Positions 19,015 through 27,710 of a stretch of DNA of 64,000 bases are shown here, piece after piece (within the stretch, counting starts at the first letter, position 1; the number at the start of each line of letters is the position of its first letter). Both the position numbers and the translations under genes were made by a program. The stretch comes from Engelhardtia mirabilis (GTDB lineage Bacteria > Planctomycetota > UBA1135 > GCA-002686595), in contig CP036296.1 of the NCBI GenBank assembly GCA_007751255.1, positions 1 to 64,000 on the forward strand, written 5' to 3'. The notes beneath the pieces were generated by a model. The model saw nothing but the letters and a program-made list of their open reading frames with translations, made no database searches and was not told the DNA's origin.

Positions 19015-20360
19015 CCCGACGCGACGACGACCCCGGCTTCAAGGTGCGACTCGCGGCCTGGGAAGTGATGCGCTACGGCGGCACCGCGCCCCTGCGCGAG
19101 CTGAATCGCATCGCCGCGCAGCACGAGCTGGAGGACCGCGACCGGGCCCTGCTTCGCAACCTGGTGGCGACCACCTACCGGCGCCTCGGCACCCTGCGCG
19201 CCCTGGTCGACCAGTTCGCCCAGCGCAAGCCCAAGCCGGAGGTGGCGACCGCCCTGCACCTGGGCCTGGCTCAGCTCTTCTTCCTCGACCGCGTTCCCGA
19301 CCACGCCGCCGTCTCGTCCACGGTCGACGCCACCAACGCTGTGCTCGACATCGCCCGCGGCCGCTTCGTGAACGCGGTGCTGCGCAGCGCCATTCGCGCC
19401 CGACGCGAGGGTCACTGCGGCGATCCGCGCCGCGACATCCCGCTGACCAACTGGCACCTGGACGAGCCGTTCATGCGCGATCCCCAGGGCGCGAATCCGC
19501 TCCTGTGGGTGACCGACGCCCTGTCGATCCCGTCCTCCCTGGCCAAGGCCTGGGCCAACCGCTTCGGCGACGAGACCATGCGTCGCTTGGCCACCGACGC
19601 CCTGCGTGAGCCGCCCCTGTCGGTGCAGGTACTCGACGAGGACCTCGAGTCGGTGCTGATCGAGCTGCAGACGGACGATCTCGAGCCCCTTGCGGTGGGC
19701 GGCCACTCGCTGTTGTTCGCGCCCGAGGCGACGGGGGCGATCGTCGCCAGCGACCTCTTCCAGCGCGGAGCGATCACGATCCAGGGGGCCACCGCCGCCC
19801 GGGCCGCGGCCCTGGTCGGAGCCGCCGAAGGCGAGCGCATCCTCGACCTCTGCGCGGCACCGGGGGGCAAGACCGCCGTGATGGCCGCGGCCGGTGCGCA
19901 CGTCGTGGCCTGCGACGTGGATGAGTCGAAGCTCGAGCGCCTGGCGTCGACCGTCGCGCGCTTCGGACTGACCGAGCGCGTCGAACTGTGCCTCACGGAC
20001 GGCACCTCGTCGTTGGGGGAGTCCGGCTTCGACGCGGTGCTGATCGACGCGCCCTGCTCGAACACCGGCGTGCTCGCAGCGCGGCCGGAAGCGCGCTGGC
20101 GCTATGGCCCCAAGACCATGCGCGATCTGCGCGAGCTCCAGGCGCGGCTCCTGCGCGAGGGGGCCGAGCGGGTCCGTCCCGGCGGTCGCCTGGTGTGGTC
20201 GACCTGCAGCCTCGAGCCCTCCGAGAACGTGGGTCAGGTCAAGGGCTTCCTCTCCGAGCGCAAGGACTGGCAGCTCGAGGAGAGCTTCGAGTCGCTCCCC
20301 GATCTGACCGACGGCCCGGCGGATGGCGGCTGGGCGGCGCGCCTGCGCCACTCGGGCTGA
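19011..20360 (+). CDS. rsmB: 16S rRNA (cytosine-967-C5)-methyltransferase RsmB-like
   Basis: A 449 aa enzyme with an N-terminal NusB-like RNA-binding domain (AAWEVMRYGGTAPLRELN to about residue 140) and a C-terminal SAM-dependent Nop2/Sun methyltransferase. The SAM loop LDLCAAPGGKT starts at residue 278, and the two catalytic cysteines are C349 in DAPCSNTG and C399 in STCS. GTG at 19011 is coupled to the fmt stop (GTGA) and has AGGAG 6 nt upstream, deciding against the longer frame. The specific target C967 is inferred from family architecture. Confidence 0.92.
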   Translation: MTRRDDDPGFKVRLAAWEVMRYGGTAPLRELNRIAAQHELEDRDRALLRNLVATTYRRLGTLRALVDQFAQRKPKPEVATALHLGLAQLFFLDRVPDHAAVSSTVDATNAVLDIARGRFVNAVLRSAIRARREGHCGDPRRDIPLTNWHLDEPFMRDPQGANPLLWVTDALSIPSSLAKAWANRFGDETMRRLATDALREPPLSVQVLDEDLESVLIELQTDDLEPLAVGGHSLLFAPEATGAIVASDLFQRGAITIQGATAARAAALVGAAEGERILDLCAAPGGKTAVMAAAGAHVVACDVDESKLERLASTVARFGLTERVELCLTDGTSSLGESGFDAVLIDAPCSNTGVLAARPEARWRYGPKTMRDLRELQARLLREGAERVRPGGRLVWSTCSLEPSENVGQVKGFLSERKDWQLEESFESLPDLTDGPADGGWAARLRHSG

Positions 20361-20396
20361 GTCTCGACGGGCTGTGGCCATCAGGCCCAACGGATC

Positions 20397-20427
20397 GGGC
20401 CGCCGCGCTCCTCCATCGCGGCGGCCC
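20397..20427. terminator. Bidirectional terminator hairpin
   Basis: Perfect 11 bp stem GGGCCGCCGCG (20397-20407) / CGCGGCGGCCC (20417-20427) with a 9 nt loop, between the convergent rsmB and the gene at 20448. It is followed on the plus strand by GTT only, so termination may not be purely intrinsic. Confidence 0.6.
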
Positions 20428-20447
20428 GTTCGCTGGTCGGCCCGGGG

Positions 20448-20840
20448 TCAGCTGTAGACGACCTCGCCCGCTTCCACCCGCGCTTGCAAGGCCTTGGCGG
20501 AGACCGGCTCGATCTCGGTCCAGACCTCGACGACCACGGTGACCGTGGCCGCGTTCTTGGTCACCTTCATCGGCGTCATGTCACAGCAGACCCAGATGAT
20601 CCGACCGGTCTCGTAGTCGAATTCCTCGCGGTAGATCGTCGACGATTGGCCGTCGGTCACCGTGCCGGCGCCGATCACACCGGTCAGTAGGCTCTTGATC
20701 AGCCCGTAGCCCTGCTTCGGATCGGCGATCGAACTCAGGAAGGGCCCGATCGCGCAACCTACCTGGAGCATCAAGGGTTCAGTGAGCTTGGCAGGGTCCG
20801 AGGTATCGGCTGCGAGGCAGCGGACAAGGAGTTTGCTCAT
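20448..20840 (-). CDS. Conserved-looking hypothetical protein, 130 aa
   Basis: I do not recognise this protein. It starts at ATG 20840 (MSKLLVRCLAADTSDPAKL) and reads as a small soluble alpha/beta protein with alternating hydrophobic strands (GRIIWVCCDMTPMKV, ATVTVVVEVWTEIEP). No signal peptide or membrane helix is seen. Coding character is supported by a sensible composition and a terminator hairpin just past its stop. The frame is open to 21017, but the upstream part is Arg/Cys-rich noise. It has no clear functional link to the convergent rsmB or the downstream kinase locus. Confidence 0.6.
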   Translation of the reverse strand: MSKLLVRCLAADTSDPAKLTEPLMLQVGCAIGPFLSSIADPKQGYGLIKSLLTGVIGAGTVTDGQSSTIYREEFDYETGRIIWVCCDMTPMKVTKNAATVTVVVEVWTEIEPVSAKALQARVEAGEVVYS

Positions 20841-21099
20841 GGCGTGGGGGAGTCGTCCAAGGGCCGCAATCGGCCCGACGTGATGAGAGCCGCGGACGGA
20901 ATCCCGCTCGAAGTCGCGAGCTCCGCAGCCCAGCGGGCCGCACCGGGTTCGGTGTAGGGGCCGCCGCCGACACGAACGGCAAACAATCGTCGGTCGCCGG
21001 GACGATTCCCCTAGCATTGGGCCCAGTCGTTAGTTGATTCCCAGATCGCGCTTCATTCGACTCCCCGATACCGGGCGAGCGGGTGCAATCGGTCTCGGC

Positions 21100-23673
21100 C
21101 TACTCGAAACGGCGGAACGTCGAACTCTCGAGTTCCGCCCGCGTGGCACGCGTCAGCGCCAGCCGGAACGTCTGCCCGGCCAGTCCCCTGTAGGCCACGC
21201 GTGGTTCGGGGATCTGGGCTGCATCGACAGATTCTCCCGCCATGCAGGCGACATCAGCCCATTTGATGAAGTCTGACCGGAGAGCGCCCAATCGACCTCC
21301 TGAGGTTGATTCGACTCCGTCCTTCTTGAACTTGCTCCAAAGGAAGTACTGAGCCATGTCGATAGCACCCGGAGCCGCAGGCAGGTTGCAAACCCATTCA
21401 CCGTTGGCCCAGATCGTCGATGGAAACAGGTCTTCTCGTCCGCGCTCACCGACAATTTCTAGCTCTTCCGAACTCGGAAGTCGGCATCCGTACCAGGCCG
21501 CGAAGTCATTGGCCTGGTCCCAACTGACGAAGGCTTCAAGATCGTCGTTCGGAGCCCGCCCCACGTCGGCTGGCACCTCCCTGCCTGACTCCTCGCAATA
21601 GCGCTTGTAGCGGCCCGCGGTAACCGTCTCCGTGACCTGAAAGGACGGCACTCCGAAGTACAGCCGCCGTAGATCGGGAGGGTCCGAGCGCAAGTTGAAC
21701 CATTGGGTGCGCTCGCCCCCTTCAAATGCCGTCCATTCGAACTCGCCGTCCGATACCGTCCTGAACCCGATTCCGTCTCTGGACTTGCCGGTGCCGCGGT
21801 GAGGGAACTCGATCTCGCCCAGCAGTGGCGCGTCCACTGCGTCACTCTCGAATTTGCGTAGCCGGTAGTAGGCCGGCACGGCCGCGTCGTAGGGGTCGAC
21901 CGCGACGTACTCGAAGGCGTTGCTCGACCACGAAGGCAGCTCGGGCCTTCGATCTCTGAATGGAGCGGGAGACACCATCTCCACGCGATGATCCGAAACC
22001 AGCGAGCCGAGCCAAGGAAGCGGACCCTGACGTGTCAGCTCCGAGACCCCTTCGTCAGAGAGAATGTCCTCGAGATCGAGGAAGAGTTGAAGCCAACGAG
22101 CCTTGCGATCGAGGCTCATTCCCTTCTTCTCCGATGGCAAGTAGATCGCATTCACATCCGTTCGCAGCTCTCGTGCGCGGCTTCGGATCGAGTCCAAGAC
22201 CGACTGCACGGCGCCATCACCCAGCCAAGGGTTCGCGATCGATGTTGTCGCCACCTGAAGACTGTTCAGCTCGGAGGCCGATTCGCGCATGGACTCCAGA
22301 CTCGGCTCCCAGGCCACGACGTCGACCCGTCTCTCGAGCGCCGACGCCTCTGCGCGCCGCACGAGCATCGCGAGGGTCACGAACAGCGCACCGGCGGCAG
22401 CAGCGAACCACGGCAGTTTGCGGCGGTGCTCGCGCCACAGCCGGCGTGCCGACTCGACCGCGCCCGGTGCGCCGATCGACACCGGCCGCCCGTCAAGCAC
22501 CGCCCGCAGGTCGGATGCCAGGTCGTGGACGGTGGTGTGGCGATCTTCCGGGCGCTTGGCGAGCGCGGCTCGCAGCACGCGGTCGAGGGTGATCGGCGCA
22601 GTGGGGGAGGCCCGCAGCACCGATGGGACCTCGTCCTTCTCGATCGCCGTCAGCATCTCGCCGACGGTCGGACGCTCGAACGGGCGCTCGAGGGTCGCGA
22701 GTTCGTAGGTCAACGTGGCGAGCGAGTACAGGTCGCTGGAGGGATCCGCGCCGGTGCGCTTCTGGCCCAGTTGCTCCGGCGCCAAGTAGGCCGGCGTGCC
22801 GTGCAGTCCGCCGGTGAGACCCATGCGCTGCTCGAACTGGCTGGCGGTGTTGTGGGCCAGGCCCAGGTCCACCAAGCAGGGCCGACCCTGGGCGTCGAAG
22901 ACCACGTTGGCCGGCTTCAGGTCGCGGTGCAGCACGCCACGGTCGTGGCAGTAGGCCAGGGCCTCGGCGATCTCCGCCGCGCACTCGAGCCGCGCCCGCT
23001 GTGACGACAGACGCTCGACCAGGACTTCGAGTGAGGCGTCACCGTTGCCCAGGGGCCCGACGGTCACGGGCGCGCCGCGCAGTCGATCGAGCACCCGCTC
23101 CAGGTTCGGCCCCGGTAGGAACGCCATGGTCAGGAACGGCCGCGGGCCGAGGTTGACGTCGTAGACGCGAACGACCCCCGGATGGTCGAGCTGAGCCAGT
23201 GCGGCGGCTTCGCGCTGCAACGCCTCGCGTGAGTCGTCGTCGACCTCCACCCGCTTGAGCGCCACGTCGACCCCCAGGTGGGTGTCATGGGCCAAGTGGA
23301 CCGTCGCCTGGCGGGTGCGCCCCAGTCGGCTCAGAATCCGATAGCGCCCGGCGACCAGATCCTCGGCGTCGGCCGTTGTCTGGGGTGGGCCGTCCGGAGA
23401 GTCCGCAGTTGGCGCGCTCGGCTCCGCCTCGACACCGCCTGCTCCAGGCCCTTGCTGCTGCCCGGCGATCAGCATCGTCGTCTCGTCGACGGCACGCTGG
23501 GTAAAACCGCGCAAGGCCAGCCCGAGCCTGCGCAGCTCCAGGTCGATCGAAAGCTGCACCTCGAGGTCGTCATCGCTGACGACGTTCAGCAGCTCATTCG
23601 CGGCGCTCTCGCGATCGCCTGCGTCCAGGTAGCTCGCCAGATGCCGCTCTCGCTCAGCTCGTTGAATGGCCAC
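21100..23673 (-). CDS. Transmembrane Ser/Thr protein kinase with C-terminal FGE-sulfatase-like domain
   Basis: 857 aa. A cytoplasmic kinase domain spans about residues 110-395: RYRILSRLGRTRQATVHLA (glycine loop lacking the usual second and third glycines), ATP lysine K140 in VALK, HRDLKPAN at 249-256, DLG instead of DFG at 269-271 and APE at 298-300. One TM helix (about 420-438) leads to an extracytoplasmic part. Residues from about 690 on (FQVTETVTAGRYKRYCEES, SWDQANDFAAWYGCRLPSSEE) match the formylglycine-generating/SUMF1-type fold seen in many planctomycete kinases, but look incomplete. GTG at 23673 overlaps the upstream sigma gene by 20 nt. The 3' half is visibly less GC-rich than the kinase half. 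Confidence 0.88.
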   Translation of the reverse strand: MAIQRAERERHLASYLDAGDRESAANELLNVVSDDDLEVQLSIDLELRRLGLALRGFTQRAVDETTMLIAGQQQGPGAGGVEAEPSAPTADSPDGPPQTTADAEDLVAGRYRILSRLGRTRQATVHLAHDTHLGVDVALKRVEVDDDSREALQREAAALAQLDHPGVVRVYDVNLGPRPFLTMAFLPGPNLERVLDRLRGAPVTVGPLGNGDASLEVLVERLSSQRARLECAAEIAEALAYCHDRGVLHRDLKPANVVFDAQGRPCLVDLGLAHNTASQFEQRMGLTGGLHGTPAYLAPEQLGQKRTGADPSSDLYSLATLTYELATLERPFERPTVGEMLTAIEKDEVPSVLRASPTAPITLDRVLRAALAKRPEDRHTTVHDLASDLRAVLDGRPVSIGAPGAVESARRLWREHRRKLPWFAAAAGALFVTLAMLVRRAEASALERRVDVVAWEPSLESMRESASELNSLQVATTSIANPWLGDGAVQSVLDSIRSRARELRTDVNAIYLPSEKKGMSLDRKARWLQLFLDLEDILSDEGVSELTRQGPLPWLGSLVSDHRVEMVSPAPFRDRRPELPSWSSNAFEYVAVDPYDAAVPAYYRLRKFESDAVDAPLLGEIEFPHRGTGKSRDGIGFRTVSDGEFEWTAFEGGERTQWFNLRSDPPDLRRLYFGVPSFQVTETVTAGRYKRYCEESGREVPADVGRAPNDDLEAFVSWDQANDFAAWYGCRLPSSEELEIVGERGREDLFPSTIWANGEWVCNLPAAPGAIDMAQYFLWSKFKKDGVESTSGGRLGALRSDFIKWADVACMAGESVDAAQIPEPRVAYRGLAGQTFRLALTRATRAELESSTFRRFE

Positions 23674-24283
23674 GGTTGAGTCGTTGAAGGTGTTCGAGGG
23701 ACCTGGCGTAGCGGTCCTTCACAGTCGATTCACTGATTCCGAGAGCCATTGCGATCGCCGCGAAGCTCTGCTCCTCGAGGGTGTGGCGGATCACGATTTC
23801 CCGCTCTGCATCCTTCAGGGCCGAGATCTGCAGCAGAAGTCGGGCCCAGGCCTCTACGCGCTCCACGACTTGCTCCGGATCCGCGCTCTTCTCGCCGTCG
23901 GCAATGGCCGGAAAGACCTCGTCGCCGCGGCATTCGCGGCGCACATCCCGCCGCTGGGCCGTGTGCTCTCGGGTCATGTCGGTCAACGCGTTTCGAAGCA
24001 GCGCGTGCAGCCACGCCCGTGCGCTGCCGGGTGCGCGCGGTTCGAACGCGGCGGCCTTCTGTGCAGCCCGCGCCAGACCGATCTGGATCAGGTCATGAGT
24101 GTCGACCCGACTGCGGAGTTCATTCGGCATGCGGCCGTGGAACAGTCGCATCAAGGAAGGCTGCAAGTAAGCCACCAACTGTGACCAGGCTTCGTCGTCC
24201 CCGTCGCGGGCACGAACAAACAACTGCTCCGTGTGACCGACCGGTTGTTCCCTGCGTGCTACTTGTTCTATCTCTTCAGCCAA
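23654..24283 (-). CDS. ECF-type RNA polymerase sigma factor
   Basis: 209 aa. Region 2 is SQLVAYLQPSLMRLFHGRMP...DTHDLIQIGLARAAQKAAAFE; region 4 is LKDAEREIVIRHTLEEQSFA, then IAMALGISESTVKDRYARSLEHL, a good helix-turn-helix. The style resembles the planctomycete-specific ECF subfamilies that sit next to Ser/Thr kinases. Start TTG 24283 is the only good start before region 2. The gene overlaps the kinase gene by 20 nt, so the two are almost certainly coexpressed and the kinase may control the sigma factor by phosphorylation instead of a classical anti-sigma factor (inference). Confidence 0.88.
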   Translation of the reverse strand: MAEEIEQVARREQPVGHTEQLFVRARDGDDEAWSQLVAYLQPSLMRLFHGRMPNELRSRVDTHDLIQIGLARAAQKAAAFEPRAPGSARAWLHALLRNALTDMTREHTAQRRDVRRECRGDEVFPAIADGEKSADPEQVVERVEAWARLLLQISALKDAEREIVIRHTLEEQSFAAIAMALGISESTVKDRYARSLEHLQRLNRGHSTS

Positions 24284-24519
24284 GTCTCTTTACCGTCGAC
24301 AATTGCCTCCCGCTGATCCCCATCGCGATCCCGAGCTGGGGAACAGATGAACTCGCCGTCAGAGACGGGCGCACAGCGCGGCGCCAGCCGATGGTCGAGC
24401 CCAGTAGGTGCGAGACTAACCTCACGGATCCAAAGGTGTTGGCCCGTGGGAAGCTGTTGTTGAAACCTCGCAGTTGCTCACACGAAGAGCGCGATCGAGT
24501 CGTTACCAACGAAGAAAGC

Positions 24520-24544
24520 CCGCCGGGACGCGAGTTCCCGGCGG
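24520..24544 (-). terminator. Intrinsic terminator for the gene at 24566-25006
   Basis: On the minus strand, CCGCCGGGA pairs with TCCCGGCGG (9 bp, 7 nt loop; plus-strand arms 24520-24528 and 24536-24544), followed by GGCTTTCTTC. A stem plus T-rich tail is a good rho-independent terminator. Confidence 0.7.
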
Positions 24545-24565
24545 CCATGCCTTTGGAGCTTCGAG

Positions 24566-25006
24566 TCAGGCCGATCGACCGCTGATGAGCTCCTCCAGAC
24601 GGGCGATGCGGCGTCGGATCTCCTCCGGGGCAAGGGCCAGGGAGGCCAGGATCAGCAGCTCCGAGGTGGACTTGGCATCGAGCCAGGGATCCAACTCCGA
24701 GTCCGAAGGAAAATCTCGATCTGAGCCCCGACTCCCATCGGCGGCCGGGCACTCGCCGGCTGTCCCCGCTCGATCGGACCCCGTGCCCTGACCGAGCCTC
24801 CCCGGAGCGCCGGGGCGGGGACCCGCACCGCTCGGGTCGGCACCGCTCGGGTCGGCACCGCTCGGGTCGGCACCTCCCCGACCGCTCGAGTCGCGAACGT
24901 CGTCAGGTTCGGAGCCATGTTCGACCGGTCCCCGGGAGTCCGCCGGACGGATCGGCCAACGGGGGGTCGCGGGGTCGCTCGAGAATCGACTATCAGGGCT
25001 GATCAT
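24566..25006 (-). CDS. Small repeat-containing hypothetical protein
   Basis: 146 aa, not recognised. The N-terminal two thirds is disordered and Gly/Pro/Ser/Asp-rich and includes a five-residue repeat ADPSG encoded by 15-bp DNA repeats. The C-terminal 45 residues (SELLILASLALAPEEIRRRI, then ARLEELI) look like a short helical domain. It starts with ATG 25006 and is followed by a good intrinsic terminator, which supports real transcription. No domain or signal peptide can be assigned. Confidence 0.5.
   Translation of the reverse strand: MISPDSRFSSDPATPRWPIRPADSRGPVEHGSEPDDVRDSSGRGGADPSGADPSGADPSGAGPRPGAPGRLGQGTGSDRAGTAGECPAADGSRGSDRDFPSDSELDPWLDAKSTSELLILASLALAPEEIRRRIARLEELISGRSA
24831..24875. 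repeat. 15-bp tandem repeat within CDS
   Basis: CTCGGGTCGGCACCG at 24831-24845 and 24846-24860, and a third copy with one change at 24861-24875. It encodes the ADPSG repeat in the minus-strand gene 24566-25006. Confidence 0.9.
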
Positions 25007-25102
25007 GGCCGTCTTGGGGCGAACCGCCCCAGGTCTGCATCAACGTCGGGGATCCAGGCGTCGCCGGAGAGATCACCCGAGAAACCGTCGATTCCCGCCC
25101 CT

Positions 25103-25131
25103 CGACCCCTGGAACAGTCTTCCAGGGGTCG
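25103..25131. terminator. Terminator-like hairpin after the winged-helix gene
   Basis: Perfect 12 bp stem CGACCCCTGGAA (25103-25114) / TTCCAGGGGTCG (25120-25131), loop CAGTC, directly past the stop of the minus-strand gene at 25142. No T-tract follows on the minus strand. Confidence 0.55.
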
Positions 25132-25141
25132 CTTCTGCGCC

Positions 25142-26401
25142 TCAGTGAGCCGCGGCCAGCCGACTCACCAACGCCGCGCGCCCGCGCAGGTGCTCGTCCG
25201 TCTCGTTGACCATGGCCCGCCCGTGGCCGAGGCAATCGCGCAGGAACTCGGCGACCCCGGCGGCTCGCCGCTCGACTTCGATCGGGTCGAACTTCGCGTC
25301 GTGGTCAAAGAGGCCCAAGGCCAGGCGCCCGCCGTCCGGGTCGTACTCCCACAACCCGACAATGCGCCCCCCAGCCACGATCGTGCGCGCGAACGCATGC
25401 TTTACGTCCCCCAGGGTCGACCCCTTGCCGCGTCCCCAGACCGGTACGGCGATGTCGTGGAAGGCGGCTTCGACCATGCGCGCCGGACCGCCGCGCAGGG
25501 CCACCAGGTTGTCGGCGCAGGGCAGGAAGGCCACGGGGCCCTCGGCCCCCGCCAACCGCGCTGCGTCCTCGAGCAGCCCAGCATCCGCGAAGGCTGGCCC
25601 GGGCTGACCCTCGAGCTCGACGGGCGTAGCGCTCGCGGCAACGAGGGCGGCCTGGGCGGCGCGCTTTCCGAGCCCCGACCATTCCACGAAACTCGCCGTG
25701 GAGCAGACCCCGGAGGCCCGCACGAACAGTTCGGCCAGGCGTCGATGGGCGTCCGCGTCGTCGGCCGGGCGGCCGCCGCGCTCCAGAGGGTTGGCGTCGG
25801 GGATGCGCCACAGGTAGCGCTCGTGGTCGATGCGGTCGGTCTCCGGCGTGCGTTCGACGCGACCTGCGAACTCGAGTTGCCGCAGGGCCGGAGGCAGGGT
25901 CGAGGCCAGGCCGAGCTTCTTGCCGACCTCGCCCAGGCCGCGCACGACACCGGCCGGCAAGGCCTTGCGAAGCCCCTGGGTCGACAGGGCGCCCCGTGCC
26001 CCGAGCAGCTCGACGATCGCCGCTTGGACCTCCAGCAGCTCCTCGGTCTGCACGCCGGCCCGCGCGAGCTCGCGGGCGTTGCGCCCGCGCGAGAGGGACT
26101 CGGCCAGGTGCAGGGCCAGGGCGACGTGGCGCTCGGCGACCAGGTAGATGCAACCGCGGACCGCCGGCACCACCCGCAGGGCCCCGCTGGCCAGGGCCGC
26201 GTCGACGGCTTGCCGCCGCAGCCCCGGCATGCGGGCGAGCAGGGCCAGGTAGGCGTCGGCGCCGCCGAGGGTGCGTACGAAGCCCGTGCGCGCGACGAGC
26301 TCCTCGAGCTCCTCGCCCTCACGACCCCCGAGGCCCTGGGCAGCGATCGCGGCGCGGCGCTCGACCGACCGCGGAATCGACGCTGACGCCGCCTCGCTCA
26401 T
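25142..26401 (-). CDS. Winged-helix DNA-binding-domain protein (HTH_42/YcaQ-AlkZ-like)
   Basis: 419 aa, resembling the winged-helix family that includes YcaQ/AlkZ DNA glycosylases: FVRTLGGADAYLALLARMPG, AVDAALASGALRVVPAVRGCIYLVA, a central GRVERTPETDRIDHERYLW, FVEWSGLGKRAAQAAL and a C-terminal WGRGKGSTLGDVKHAFARTI region. In AlkZ a QxQ motif is needed for interstrand-crosslink unhooking; I could not identify it here, so catalytic activity is uncertain. ATG 26401 overlaps the stop of the upstream membrane-protein gene (ATGA), so the two form an operon. Confidence 0.7.
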   Translation of the reverse strand: MSEAASASIPRSVERRAAIAAQGLGGREGEELEELVARTGFVRTLGGADAYLALLARMPGLRRQAVDAALASGALRVVPAVRGCIYLVAERHVALALHLAESLSRGRNARELARAGVQTEELLEVQAAIVELLGARGALSTQGLRKALPAGVVRGLGEVGKKLGLASTLPPALRQLEFAGRVERTPETDRIDHERYLWRIPDANPLERGGRPADDADAHRRLAELFVRASGVCSTASFVEWSGLGKRAAQAALVAASATPVELEGQPGPAFADAGLLEDAARLAGAEGPVAFLPCADNLVALRGGPARMVEAAFHDIAVPVWGRGKGSTLGDVKHAFARTIVAGGRIVGLWEYDPDGGRLALGLFDHDAKFDPIEVERRAAGVAEFLRDCLGHGRAMVNETDEHLRGRAALVSRLAAAH

Positions 26402-26820
26402 TGATCCACCAGGTAGCCGAAGGCGTAGCCGACCAGCTCGTCACCCTGCATCCGCACCGTCAGGCGCGAACCGGCCTCGACCACCCAGCCGGGACGAATG
26501 TGGTTGGCGCCGCTAGAGGGGTCGAGCAGCAGTTCGACCTCCCCGTCGATGTCGAGGGACACGAAGTAGGCGAAGGTGAAAGGTTGGTCGCCCTTGAAGC
26601 CGACGCTCTGCACCACCAGTGCCTTGCCCTCGGGCACCTGGTAGGGGAAGCCCTCCTCGACCCGCACGATGTTGCGCCAGTCGCCGTTGGCGGTCGTCAA
26701 CTCATTGGCCGTCGATTGCACCGCCGGGCCGGGGTACAGGAACCCCAGTCCGAGCAGGACAGCGGCGCCGAGGAAGAGCGAGGGAACGTGGACGCGGAAC
26801 TCGAGCGTGCTCATGGACAT
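26398..26820 (-). CDS. Membrane-anchored hypothetical protein
   Basis: 140 aa with one N-terminal hydrophobic helix (VPSLFLGAAVLLGLGFLYPG) and a beta-rich extracytoplasmic remainder (EGKALVVQSVGFKGDQ, TFAYFVSLDIDGEVELLLDP). I recognise no domain. Start ATG 26820 or 26814; an earlier in-frame start at 26865 adds a nonconserved-looking stretch. Its stop overlaps the winged-helix gene start (ATGA), indicating translational coupling, but no functional link is evident. Confidence 0.6.
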   Translation of the reverse strand: MSMSTLEFRVHVPSLFLGAAVLLGLGFLYPGPAVQSTANELTTANGDWRNIVRVEEGFPYQVPEGKALVVQSVGFKGDQPFTFAYFVSLDIDGEVELLLDPSSGANHIRPGWVVEAGSRLTVRMQGDELVGYAFGYLVDQ

Positions 26821-27092
26821 TGGCGTTGGGCGGAGGCTGGGGCCTTCCGCGGGGGGGGCGAGCATATCGACCTGCGCCGGCCGGAAGCGCCAGCGGTGGC
26901 CCAGCTCCCAGCGATGTCCACGATTCGCACGGATCGAGCTGCATTGCCATGGATCCGAGCCGCGCTTTCGCCCTGGACCCGCCGGATTCCGCGCAGGGGG
27001 CCCAGCAGGCCGCCGCCCGCGGGACTAGGCTGATACGCGGTCCGGGCCGCGCTGGCCCGCTGCTTCGACGCCGCCGATTTCCAAGACCATCC

Positions 27093-27710
27093 ATGCCCGC
27101 TCGAGTCTCCCGCCGCCACAAGGCCCGCAGCGATTCCCCCGGCACCTTCGTCGCCCTGGCCCTGGGCCTGATGGTGGCCGGCGCCGCTTTCCTCAGCTAC
27201 ACGGTCATCCAGGGTCAGCAGGAACCCGAGCCGGCCAGGGTCGCGCCCCAGCCCGATCGCGCGCCCGTCGATCGCAACCCCTTCGAGCTCGCCGACGCCC
27301 TGTCTTCGTCTTCCTCGAACATCGCCGCCCCGGTCGCGACCGAGCTCAAGTCCCAGGTCGCGCTCGAAGTCATGCGGAGCCACTCGCGCGAGGCCATTTG
27401 GGCCCTGGCGGTGGACTCGGCGGCCAAGGCCTACCCGCTGATGGTGAAGTTCCGCGAGCAGCGCGCTGCCGACGCCGACAACCAGTCCTACCTCTGGATG
27501 GAGACCGGCCAAGACGCCCTGGCCCTGTTCGTCAAGGCCGTCGAATACGGCGGTCGCATCGAACAGCGCATGCGCGACGAGCGCGAGTTTGGTCCGCACT
27601 TCGAGGGCGTGCGCGAGGCGCGGGCCGAGTGGGGGCGCTACCGCGACGAGCTCGAGAGCCACGTGGGACCGATCGATCGGCCCCTGCCGCGCCCTGGCAG
27701 CGACGAATGA
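27093..27710 (+). CDS. Single-pass membrane protein of unknown function
   Basis: 205 aa. A basic N terminus (MPARVSRRHKARSD) is followed by one TM helix (VALALGLMVAGAAFLSYTVI), a Pro/Ser-rich spacer and a helical, charged C-terminal half (LWMETGQDALALFVKAVEYG, then GRIEQRMRDEREF). The topology suggests the N terminus is inside. The start ATG 27093 fits the positive-inside pattern; the open frame further upstream is Arg/Pro-rich noise. The stop overlaps the SDR gene start (ATGA), giving an operon with the SDR and the phosphatase-family gene. Confidence 0.65.
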   Translation: MPARVSRRHKARSDSPGTFVALALGLMVAGAAFLSYTVIQGQQEPEPARVAPQPDRAPVDRNPFELADALSSSSSNIAAPVATELKSQVALEVMRSHSREAIWALAVDSAAKAYPLMVKFREQRAADADNQSYLWMETGQDALALFVKAVEYGGRIEQRMRDEREFGPHFEGVREARAEWGRYRDELESHVGPIDRPLPRPGSDE

